Shown piece after piece: positions 53,473-61,611 of a DNA stretch of 64,000 nucleotides (positions are counted from its first letter, which is position 1; the number at the start of each line of letters is the position of its first letter). The notes beneath the pieces were generated by a model. The model made no database searches. It had not been told where the DNA came from and saw nothing but the letters and a program-made list of their open reading frames with translations. A program made the translations under genes and the position numbers. The stretch is from Methylovirgula sp. (GTDB lineage: Bacteria > Pseudomonadota > Alphaproteobacteria > Rhizobiales > Beijerinckiaceae). Location: NCBI RefSeq assembly GCF_037200945.1, contig NZ_JBBCGP010000001.1, forward strand, positions 62,001-126,000. The letters are read 5' to 3'.

Positions 53473-54573
53473 CTAAGATCCATGCACCAGACGGCCGATG
53501 ATCTTCGATGTATAATCGACCATCGGCACGATGCGCGCATAGTTGAGCCGTGTGGGGCCGATGACACCGAGCACGCCAACGACGCGCTGCTGATCGTCGC
53601 GGAAGGGCGCCGCGATCATCGATGAGCCGGAGAGCGAGAACAACTTGTTCTCCGAGCCGATGAAAATCCGCACACCCTCGCCGCCCTCGGCGCGGCTCAA
53701 GAGATCGATGACGTCTTTCTGAGTTTCGAGATCGGCAAAAAGCAGCCGGATGCGTTCCAGATCTTCAAGCGCGGTCAGATTGTCGAGCAGATTGGCCTGC
53801 CCGCGAACAATGAGCTGTTGCCCCTGCGTGCTCGTCTCGATCCAGCTTGCATAACCGGCGGCCACCAGCCGCGCTGTCAGTTCGCCGAGTTCAGCCTCTG
53901 CCGCCGCGAGGCCCACTTCGATCTCGGCCTTGGTTTCAATGATGGTGCGCCCGGCGATGCGCATGTTCAGATAATTGCCGGCCTCGATCAGCGCCGACGC
54001 TGGCAGATCACGCGGCGTCTGGACGACGCGGTTCTCAATCGAGCCGTCAGCCGCGACAAGCACGGCCAGGGCGCGCTCGGGATCAAGGCGGACGAATTCG
54101 ATATGTTTGAGCCGTGCATTCTCTTTGGTCGTGACGACCACGCCGGCGCTACCCGTCAGGCCCGATAACATGCTCATCGCATCGCTCAGAACGGCATCGA
54201 GCGCATGTTCCTTGGATGAGGCACGCACCTGCGCTTCGATCTGCGCACGTTCGTCCTGCCCAAGATCGCCGATTTCGAGCATCGCATCGACGAAGAAACG
54301 CAAACCGCGCTCGGTCGGCAACCGGCCCGCGCTGATATGGGGCGCGTAGATCAGCCCGAGTTCCTCAAGGTCCTGCATGACATTGCGAACAGAGGCCGGC
54401 GACAGCGACATCGGCAAAAGGCGCGAAAGCTGACGCGACCCGACCGGGCCGCCGTAGGTCAGGTAGGAATCGACGATATGGCGGAAAATCTCGCGCGAGC
54501 GCTCGTTCAGCAGCCCAAAAGCGCTGTTATCGGAGGCAAGCGCGTTGCGCGAAGGGTCAAACCGTTCCGTCAT
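53473..54573 (-). CDS. hrcA: Heat-inducible transcription repressor HrcA
   Basis: This protein represses groESL and dnaKJ-type operons by binding CIRCE elements. The N-terminal winged helix reads RSREIFRHIVDSYLTYGGPV then GSRQLSRLLPMSLSPASVRN and VMQDLEELGLIYAPHISAGR, with the family segment PTERGLRFFVDAML next. It is 366 aa, normal. The usual neighbour grpE is absent; it stands between convergent mutS and a divergent TPR gene. I found no CIRCE (TTAGCACTC..GAGTGCTAA) in the 143 bp leader, so autoregulation is not evident. Confidence 0.96.
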   Translation of the reverse strand: MTERFDPSRNALASDNSAFGLLNERSREIFRHIVDSYLTYGGPVGSRQLSRLLPMSLSPASVRNVMQDLEELGLIYAPHISAGRLPTERGLRFFVDAMLEIGDLGQDERAQIEAQVRASSKEHALDAVLSDAMSMLSGLTGSAGVVVTTKENARLKHIEFVRLDPERALAVLVAADGSIENRVVQTPRDLPASALIEAGNYLNMRIAGRTIIETKAEIEVGLAAAEAELGELTARLVAAGYASWIETSTQGQQLIVRGQANLLDNLTALEDLERIRLLFADLETQKDVIDLLSRAEGGEGVRIFIGSENKLFSLSGSSMIAAPFRDDQQRVVGVLGVIGPTRLNYARIVPMVDYTSKIIGRLVHGS

Positions 54574-54716
54574 CTGCCTTTATGGCCCGCCCCCGCATCT
54601 TCCTCAACCCTGAAGATGGCCGGCCGAAGGCCCGGACGCAAGCCGTGCAGGCGGCGTCAGCCCCGGGAAAGATTGTTCAGATTCACTGCCACTGCTTCAA
54701 GAGCAAAGGCATTTCT

Positions 54717-57098
54717 ATGGGTGGCGCACTGGCCGAAGCCAAGACGGACCTGCATGCGGTCGCTGATCACGCCCCGGCGCAGCTTCAGAGCGCTGTAAAT
54801 GAGGCGCTGACATGTCTCGGTGCCGGCGAAACCGCCAAAGCCTGCGCACACCTCGATGAGGTGCAGCATCTTGCCCTGACCAGCGACGCCGCAAGCCATG
54901 TGTTCGGTCTGTTCTATTTCAACATTGGCGATGCCGCCTCGGCCCTCGGCTGGTTCGAGCAAGCACTGCGCCTTAACCCCGCTCATCTGGAAGCCCGCAA
55001 GGGCCGCGGGGTGGCCCTGCAAAGACTTGGCCGCGCGCCCGAGGCGATTGCCTGCTTCCAGGCCATCGTTCGCGACAATCCCGCCGATGCCGAAGCCGCG
55101 CATATGTGCGGCGTCCTGCTGCAAAACCTCGGCAAGATAGATGCGGCACTCGACGCCTATGATCGCGCGCTGCGAATAAAGCCAGATTATTGCGAGACGC
55201 TGCGCAATCGCGGCGCCTTGCTTGAACAGGCAGGACGTCTGGATGAGGCGCTTGAAGACTTTGACGCCTTGATTGCGCTGCGGCCCGGCGAGGCCGTCAA
55301 CTATTTCAATCGTGGCTGTGTCCTGCAGAAGATGCAGCGTTACGAGGCGGCATTGGTCGATCACGAGGCTGCCGCGCGATGCGACGCCAATCTGCCGGAA
55401 AACGAAGTCAATCGCGGCAATGTGCTGCAAAAACTCGGGCGGCACGTGGAAGCCGCGAGCTGCTACGACAGCGCAATCCATTTGCGGCCGCATTATCCGC
55501 AGGCTTATTACAATCGCGGCATCGCGCGGCAAAAGATCGGCCGCCTGGCCGAAGCGATCAGCGATTTCGATGCGGCTCTTGCGCAAAAGCCGAACTATCC
55601 CGAAGCATTTTGCAATCGTGGCAATGCACTCAGCGACATGGGGCGATTGAACGAAGCCGTTACGTCTTACGAGCGCGCGCTCGCGTTACGGCCAGACTTT
55701 CGCCAGGCGCAGGTCAACCGCGCCAATGTCCTGTTCGCCCTTGGCCGCACGGAGATGGCGCGCAGCGCCGCAGCCGAGATTTTGACGCAGGATCCGGCCC
55801 ATCCACAAGCGTTGTGTATTTCCGGCGCTGCACACCAGCGTCTCGGCGACCTTGAGACCGCGCTCGTCTTTCTTGATCGCGCCGTCGCGGCTCGCCCGGA
55901 TTATGCCGAGGCCTGGCTCAATCGCGGCAACGTCCTGCAGGAGCAGGACCGCCTCGATGATGCGCTCGCAAGCTATGACAAGGCGTTGGCATTGCGTCCG
56001 GCCTATCCGGAGGTCTTGTCGAGTCGTGGTGTCGCGCTGAAAGAACTTGGCCGCCTCAACGAAGCGATGCAGGCCTTCGATGCAGCATTGCGGCTGAAAC
56101 CCAATTATCCCGACGCGCGCAACAATCGCGCCGGGGCGCTGCTCAGCGCAGGCGATCTTGTGCAAGGTTTTGCGGCTTTCGAAAGTCGCTGGGAGCGCAG
56201 CAACGCCCCGCCAAAAACACTCATCTCGCCATTGCCACACTGGCGCGGTGAGCCGCTCCAAGGGCGGCGTATTCTCGTTTGGGACGAACAAGGATTTGGT
56301 GATCTCATTCAATTTTGCCGCTACCTGCCGCTGTTAACGGCGCAAGGTGCGGAGGTCACGCTTTTCGGCCGCAAGTCCATGTTCCGGCTGCTTTCGACCA
56401 TGCCGACGCCGCCGCGCTTCGTCGATAATGCGCCGGTGCAAGATGGCTTTGATTACCAAAGCGCCCTGATGAGCCTGCCGCTCGCCTTCGGCACATCGCT
56501 CGCGACGGTACCGGCCAGCGTGCCTTATTTCCACGCCGAACCAGCGCGGGTTGCCACTTGGGCAGAGCGCCTCGGACATCACGGCTTTCGCATTGGCATC
56601 TGTCGGCAGGGCAATCTCAAGATCAATCTGAAACGCAATATGCCGCTCGCCTGTTTCGCCGAATTGGCCGCGATCCCGGGCGCTCGCTTGATCAGCTTGA
56701 TGAAGGATTCCACGCCGGATTTCGCCACGGACTTTCCCGTCGAAACGCTCGGCGCAGATTTCGATGCCGGGCCCGATGCCTTCCTCGATACCGCTGCGGT
56801 GATGGCAAATTGCGATCTGATCGTCACGTCGGATACGTCGATCGCACATCTCGCCGGCGCCCTCGGGCGTCCAGTGTTTCTCGCACTTCGCCACGCGCCG
56901 GATTGGCGCTGGCTTGCTGCTGGCACGCAATCGCCCTGGTATCCGACGATGCGGCTGTTCCGCCAGACGGAGCGCGGCAATTGGGGACCCGTCTTTGCCC
57001 AGATCGCCAAAGCGACGCGCGCGCGCGTATCGCCGCTACCCAGGGCTAGACTGCTTACGAGTGGGCGTAGCGCCGCGCGGGAGTCAAAGTGGTTGTGA
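54717..57098 (+). CDS. TPR protein with a glycosyltransferase-like C-terminal domain
   Basis: This is 793 aa if it starts at ATG 54717. At least 12 TPR units run through about residue 490, marked by the recurring endings LNPAHLEA, IKPDYCET, LRPHYPQA, QKPNYPEA, LRPDFRQA, ARPDYAEA, LRPAYPEV and LKPNYPDA. The C-terminal third resembles the glycosyltransferase-like domain of Spindly/OGT relatives: WDEQGFGDLIQFCRYLPLL, SDTSIAHLAGALGRPVFLAL and HAPDWRWLAAG. I preferred 54717 over an ATG at 54582 because the latter lies 9 bp from the divergent hrcA start. The last 44 bp overlap the convergent histidine kinase gene. The target protein or glycan is unknown. Confidence 0.8.
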   Translation: MGGALAEAKTDLHAVADHAPAQLQSAVNEALTCLGAGETAKACAHLDEVQHLALTSDAASHVFGLFYFNIGDAASALGWFEQALRLNPAHLEARKGRGVALQRLGRAPEAIACFQAIVRDNPADAEAAHMCGVLLQNLGKIDAALDAYDRALRIKPDYCETLRNRGALLEQAGRLDEALEDFDALIALRPGEAVNYFNRGCVLQKMQRYEAALVDHEAAARCDANLPENEVNRGNVLQKLGRHVEAASCYDSAIHLRPHYPQAYYNRGIARQKIGRLAEAISDFDAALAQKPNYPEAFCNRGNALSDMGRLNEAVTSYERALALRPDFRQAQVNRANVLFALGRTEMARSAAAEILTQDPAHPQALCISGAAHQRLGDLETALVFLDRAVAARPDYAEAWLNRGNVLQEQDRLDDALASYDKALALRPAYPEVLSSRGVALKELGRLNEAMQAFDAALRLKPNYPDARNNRAGALLSAGDLVQGFAAFESRWERSNAPPKTLISPLPHWRGEPLQGRRILVWDEQGFGDLIQFCRYLPLLTAQGAEVTLFGRKSMFRLLSTMPTPPRFVDNAPVQDGFDYQSALMSLPLAFGTSLATVPASVPYFHAEPARVATWAERLGHHGFRIGICRQGNLKINLKRNMPLACFAELAAIPGARLISLMKDSTPDFATDFPVETLGADFDAGPDAFLDTAAVMANCDLIVTSDTSIAHLAGALGRPVFLALRHAPDWRWLAAGTQSPWYPTMRLFRQTERGNWGPVFAQIAKATRARVSPLPRARLLTSGRSAARESKWL

Positions 57099-59280
57099 TC
57101 TTTTCCGAAAGTTCGGCACGCGTGAACGGTTTCGGCAAAACCTGAATGCCGTAGACGAAGCGGCAACGTTCGATCGTCGAGTCCTGAACATAGCCGGTGG
57201 TCAGCAAGACTTTCAGATTGGGCCGCAGTTTTATGGCTTCTTCGGCGAGTTCAGCACCAGTGACGCCCGGCAGACCGACGTCGCTGAACAAGAGCGCGAG
57301 CTCGATGCTGCTGCGCAGGATCGCCATGGCTTCCGCGGCGTTCTTCGCCTCCCGCACGTCGAAGCCGAGGTCACGAAGAATTTCGGCTGAATAGACGCGC
57401 ACCTCTGCATCGTCCTCGACGACAAGCACAGTGCCCGCCCGCGCTTGCGGTGACGCCTCTGTGGCCGGCGCTTCGATTGTCGGCTCCTCATTCTGCGCAC
57501 GCGGCAGATAAAGCCGAACAATCGTGCCCTGCATCAGCACGCTTTCGATGCGGACATGGCCGCCGATTTGTTTGATGAAGCCGTAGACCTGGCTGAGGCC
57601 CAAACCCGTCCCCTGTCCCGTTGGCTTCGTCGAAAAGAACGGTTCGAAGACGCGATCCAGAACCTCTTTTTCAATTCCCTTGCCGGTATCGGCAATCGCC
57701 AGCAACACATACTCGCCATGCGCGATTTCGGGCTCGTCGGTTTGCCCTTCCGCGAATTGGCAATTGCTGGCGTTAATGCTCAGGCGGCCGCGCCCATCCA
57801 TTGCGTCACGTGCATTGATCGCGATATTGAGAATCGCATTGTCGAGCTGGTTGAGATCGGCAAAGGCCGGCCAGAGACCGGGCTCCGTCGTTGTGACGAT
57901 CTCGATGTTTTCCCCCAGCGTCCGTCGCAGCAGGTCCGACATCGAGCCGAGGACGCTCTCGATCTTCGCGCCGCGCGGCTCAAGCGGCTGCCGCCGCGAA
58001 AACACGAGCAGTCGCTGGGTGAGAACGGCGCCCCGCTTGGCTGCATCGAACGCATTATTCGCCCAACGATTGAGCCGTGCATCGCCTTTCTCCGTGTGGC
58101 GCTTCAGCATTTCAAGATTGCCGAGCACCGCGGTCAGGAGATTGTTGAAGTCGTGCGCGATGCCGCCCGTTAACTGGCCGATCGATTCGAGTTTCTGCGC
58201 CTGGCGCAATTGCGCCTCGGCCCGTTCGCGCTCCGCAATTGCCTTGCTGCGCTCGCGGTCAGCGGCCGTCAACGCATCGTAAGTGTTGAAATGGCGAACG
58301 AGCAGCCAGAGTACGCAGCAAAGAGCAATGCCGAACAGGAAAGTTCCGACAGCGATGAGAAGCCGCGCCTGGCGCCAATCCGCCAGAACATGGCTCTTCA
58401 GCCGCGAAATATTGACGACAAGCGGAAATTCGTCGACCGCCATCGTCGCGACGATCCGCTCCGGCCTGTCGATCGTGTCTGTCGCTTCAAAAGTGACCGG
58501 CGTTCCCGGCTGCAAAATTCCTTCAAAGGATTTGATCTTGTAGATCTGCCCGATCGAGCCCGACGCAGGGTAGCGCGCCAGCAGCGTACCGTCGCTGCGC
58601 CATAGGCTCACCGCACCATAATCGCCGATCTGCAGCGTCTTGTAGAGATTTTCGAGATAGGTCAGATCGATGGCCGTGGCGACGACACCGATGAAGTGTC
58701 CCGAGGCATCATCGACGCGACGCGCGAGATAGATCGACCAGGTCTTTGTGCTCGCATTATATTCCGGCTGGCTGAGATAAGACCCGCTGATCGGTGTATC
58801 GCGCAGAACAAGAAAATAATCGCGATCCGAAAAGTCTAGGTTCGGCGCTGGATAGGTTTTTGTTGTGCAGATCAGCTTGCCGTCCGGACCTATGAGGCTG
58901 GCCTCGCGGATTTGCGGAATGCCGACGATGCGCGATTTCAGCAGAAGAAACATCTCGACGCTGGCGCGCTTGCGGATGATGTCTTGCGGCTTGGTGATAC
59001 CGCCCAGCGTCAGATCGTCCTGAAGGCTCGACAGAACGAGATCGACGCTCTGCATCGTGCGCTGCGTTTCTTGCGAGAACAAAAGATCGAGCGCCATCAA
59101 TTCGCGCCGCGCCTCCGCAACGTCGCGGATGCGAAATTCACGCACCGACAAAATAGCACCGAACGTCGCCAGCAGGATCAGCAGAATGCCAAACCCGACG
59201 ATCATAGGTTTTGGTTTTAGCAGCGGAGGGCGCGAACCATCCGCACGGGCGCCATCTAACGGCAAGGCATTTCCCGTCAT
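57055..59280 (-). CDS. Hybrid sensor histidine kinase with a Cache domain and receiver
   Basis: This is 741 aa. Two membrane helices (about 26-46 and 306-330) flank a periplasmic dCache-like domain (about 50-300) with GVVATAIDLTYLENLYKT and LDFSDRDYFLVLRDT, typical of chemo-sensing. A coiled coil leads to HisKA with GGIAHDFNNLL (His376), an HATPase_c domain with NAILNIAINARDAMDGRG and GTGLGLSQVYGFIKQIGGHV, and a C-terminal receiver domain with phospho-acceptor Asp667 in LLFSDVGLPG. No response regulator with DNA-binding is adjacent, so output is unknown. The signal is probably a small molecule. Confidence 0.92.
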   Translation of the reverse strand: MTGNALPLDGARADGSRPPLLKPKPMIVGFGILLILLATFGAILSVREFRIRDVAEARRELMALDLLFSQETQRTMQSVDLVLSSLQDDLTLGGITKPQDIIRKRASVEMFLLLKSRIVGIPQIREASLIGPDGKLICTTKTYPAPNLDFSDRDYFLVLRDTPISGSYLSQPEYNASTKTWSIYLARRVDDASGHFIGVVATAIDLTYLENLYKTLQIGDYGAVSLWRSDGTLLARYPASGSIGQIYKIKSFEGILQPGTPVTFEATDTIDRPERIVATMAVDEFPLVVNISRLKSHVLADWRQARLLIAVGTFLFGIALCCVLWLLVRHFNTYDALTAADRERSKAIAERERAEAQLRQAQKLESIGQLTGGIAHDFNNLLTAVLGNLEMLKRHTEKGDARLNRWANNAFDAAKRGAVLTQRLLVFSRRQPLEPRGAKIESVLGSMSDLLRRTLGENIEIVTTTEPGLWPAFADLNQLDNAILNIAINARDAMDGRGRLSINASNCQFAEGQTDEPEIAHGEYVLLAIADTGKGIEKEVLDRVFEPFFSTKPTGQGTGLGLSQVYGFIKQIGGHVRIESVLMQGTIVRLYLPRAQNEEPTIEAPATEASPQARAGTVLVVEDDAEVRVYSAEILRDLGFDVREAKNAAEAMAILRSSIELALLFSDVGLPGVTGAELAEEAIKLRPNLKVLLTTGYVQDSTIERCRFVYGIQVLPKPFTRAELSEKITTTLTPARRYAHS

Positions 59281-59426
59281 GCATTGTGCTCAGCCTACGG
59301 ACCCCCCGAGGCCAGCATCGGCACAATCGACGGCTCAGGTTAACAGGACCAGACGAGAAAGGAACCCATACCACGATGGTAAAAAGGTGATCAAAAATGA
59401 CAATATTTTTCAGTAAGTTATGTCTA

Positions 59427-60410
59427 CTACCAGCGGACGAGCGCGCTGCCCCATGCCATCCCGGCGCCAATCGCCATCATCGCCACGAGATCGCCAGGCC
59501 GCAAACGCCCGGCGCGATTCGCTTCATCAAGCGAGATAGGCAACGACGCGCTCGACGTATTGCCGTAGCGATCGATATTCAGCCAGCATTTTTCGCGCGG
59601 AATGCCGAGCCGGTCGACGACCGATTCAACGATGCGGATATTCGCCTGATGCGTGACGACATGATCGATTGCACCCGGCTTGAGGCCATTGGCGGCGAGC
59701 GCCTCAAGAATGACTTCGGGCAACGCGCGGGTCGCGTATTTGTAGACTTCCCGGCCATTCATCGAAATCTTATTGAGTTTTTTTGCCAGCACGTCCTCGG
59801 ATTGTGGATGTTTGCTGCCGCCCCCCGGAATCGAGAGCATGCCAGCCGCGGTGCCATCGGAATGGAGATGCGTCGAAATCAGACCGCGCCCCGGGTCCGG
59901 CGACGGACCAAGCACCATCGCGCCAGCCGCGTCACCAAAGAGAACGCAGCTGCTCCGGTCCTCCCAATCGACGAGGCGGCTCAAAAGCTCCGCGCCTATG
60001 ACGAGGACGCGGCGCGCGCTGCCCGTGCGGATGAATTGATCGGCAATCGCCATGCCATAGAGCGAGCCTGCACACGCGGCAGAAAGATCGAACGCAAAAG
60101 CCCGCGTCGCACCAAGTTTCGCCTGAACGAAGACGGCACAGGATGGCATCGGCATATCGGGCGAGATCGTCCCGACAATGATCATGTCGAGATCGGCTGG
60201 ATCGGTTTCTGCCATTTCCAGGGCCTTGCGCGCTGCCGCGACCGCCATATCCGACGTCACCTCGCCGTCGGCCGCGATGCGACGCTCCTTGATCCCCGTA
60301 CGTTCGGTGATCCACGCATCCGAAGTATTAATGATCTTTTCAAGATCGTGATTGGTGAGGATGCGCGACGGTGCGTAAGATCCCGTCCCCAAAATATGGG
60401 TATGCGTCAC
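59427..60410 (-). CDS. fabH: 3-oxoacyl-ACP synthase III
   Basis: This is KAS III, which condenses acetyl-CoA with malonyl-ACP to start fatty-acid synthesis. The catalytic triad is complete: Cys113 in DLSAACAGS, His254 in VVTHQANIRI and Asn284 in RYGNTSSASLP, with the closing GAGMAWGSALVRW. It is 327 aa. The common cluster plsX-fabH-ihfA is not present around it; the only co-directional neighbour is a small protein gene 97 bp upstream. It may therefore be a second, specialised KAS III copy, which sequence alone cannot decide. Confidence 0.93.
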   Translation of the reverse strand: MTHTHILGTGSYAPSRILTNHDLEKIINTSDAWITERTGIKERRIAADGEVTSDMAVAAARKALEMAETDPADLDMIIVGTISPDMPMPSCAVFVQAKLGATRAFAFDLSAACAGSLYGMAIADQFIRTGSARRVLVIGAELLSRLVDWEDRSSCVLFGDAAGAMVLGPSPDPGRGLISTHLHSDGTAAGMLSIPGGGSKHPQSEDVLAKKLNKISMNGREVYKYATRALPEVILEALAANGLKPGAIDHVVTHQANIRIVESVVDRLGIPREKCWLNIDRYGNTSSASLPISLDEANRAGRLRPGDLVAMMAIGAGMAWGSALVRW

Positions 60411-60507
60411 TGGATATCTTGTCCTTCAACACCGCACGCGCGGCTCAGTTCAACGCATAGGCTGAAAAGCAGGATACCGCAATCTTGGAAGACCCAATGA
60501 CTCGGGC

Positions 60508-60774
60508 CTATTTACCGTGAGAACTCTCGCCCTCGGCATCGCTGACGCGGAGTTGATAGGAACGGCAGAGTTCGCTGATCACATCGCGGGCGCCGCGGAG
60601 CGCCGCATTGTCGACGCGCGGCCGAAATCCCGCCAGCGTCCAATTCGTGCCGCCGGCGGAGGCATCGCGTGGTTGAATGAGAATATCGTCGACGTTTTCA
60701 AAGCCTTCACGCCCGCGCAATGCGTCGAGACAAATTTCCCGCAATTCAGCTTGTGAACGAAATTCACGCGGCAT
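60508..60774 (-). CDS. Conserved 88-aa protein, function unknown
   Basis: The protein begins MPREFRSQAELREICLDALR, a short helix, and contains a Trp/Asn segment GGTNWTLAGFRPRVDNAALR then ISELCRSYQLRVSD. No signal peptide or membrane helix is present, so it should be cytosolic. It sits 97 bp upstream of fabH on the same strand, perhaps in the same transcript. I recognise it as of a type seen in alphaproteobacteria but cannot name a function. Confidence 0.7.
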   Translation of the reverse strand: MPREFRSQAELREICLDALRGREGFENVDDILIQPRDASAGGTNWTLAGFRPRVDNAALRGARDVISELCRSYQLRVSDAEGESSHGK

Positions 60775-60885
60775 GTCTAAACCTCTTGTCCAAACCTCTT
60801 GGATTCAAAAATCGTCAGCGTACGACTGCGTGATGATGTCTATTAAACGCTGCAACCTGCTATATGTTCCCCTCGAGGCTTGGAC

Positions 60886-61602
60886 ATGACCGGCGCGTGC
60901 CTGGACGACCTGCAAACACGCCTGCTTTACCGCGACGCCTTGATGCTCGTGCTGAACAAGCCCGCCGGCATCGCGGTGCATCGCGGCCCCAAGGGCGGCA
61001 TCTCGCTTGAGGCCGGTTTTTCGACTTTACGCTTCGGCCTGCCGCGCGACCCGGCGCTGGCGCACCGGCTCGATCGGGATACCGCTGGTTGCCTCGTGCT
61101 TGGCCGGCATCACAAGGCGCTCGAAAAGCTTGGACTTCTGTTCAAGCAGGGGAAGATCGGCAAAACCTATTGGGCGGTGGTGGAAGGCGGCCCGCACGAT
61201 GACGACGGCATGATCGATCAGCCGCTCGGACGGCTCGATGCGACGCGCGGCTGGTGGATGAAAGTCGATCCGCTTGGCCAGACGGCGCAGACGCGATGGC
61301 GGGTTCTCGCGCGTGGACTTGAGAAGACGCTGCTCGCGCTCACACCGCTGACTGGCCGCACGCACCAATTGCGGGTCCATTGCGCGGCAAACGGTTTCCC
61401 CATCCTCGGCGATCCGATTTATGGTCATGGCGAGCGGGACTCGCGCCTGCATCTGCTCGCGCGGGCAATCGAAATCCCACTTTACAAGAATAAACCGCCG
61501 ATCAGGGCGGAGGCGCCCGTGCCGCCACACATGCAGGCCGAAGTTTCGGCGCTGCTCGACGGCACTTTAACCGGCAGCGCGCAATCGCCAGACGTCGCGT
61601 AG
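60886..61602 (+). CDS. RluA-family RNA pseudouridine synthase
   Basis: This is 238 aa with the family core: LVLNKPAGIAVHRGPKGG, the active-site AHRLDRDTAGCLVLG (catalytic Asp63), KTYWAVVEGGPHDDDG and LTGRTHQLRVHCAANGFPIL. The active-site sequence places it in the RluA group, which modifies 23S rRNA or tRNA; the exact uridine is not readable. I chose the ATG at 60886 with GAGG upstream. A TTG at 60880 is possible. It is convergent with the RND gene, 9 bp away. Confidence 0.93.
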   Translation: MTGACLDDLQTRLLYRDALMLVLNKPAGIAVHRGPKGGISLEAGFSTLRFGLPRDPALAHRLDRDTAGCLVLGRHHKALEKLGLLFKQGKIGKTYWAVVEGGPHDDDGMIDQPLGRLDATRGWWMKVDPLGQTAQTRWRVLARGLEKTLLALTPLTGRTHQLRVHCAANGFPILGDPIYGHGERDSRLHLLARAIEIPLYKNKPPIRAEAPVPPHMQAEVSALLDGTLTGSAQSPDVA

Positions 61603-61611
61603 ACGCCCGCG

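Noticed and set aside
54574..54716. CIRCE operator near hrcA
   Set aside because: No TTAGCACTC/GAGTGCTAA-like inverted repeat was found on either strand of the leader.
59397..60500. 367-aa plus-strand frame opposite fabH
   Set aside because: fabH has a complete catalytic triad on the other strand; the plus frame has no recognisable motif.
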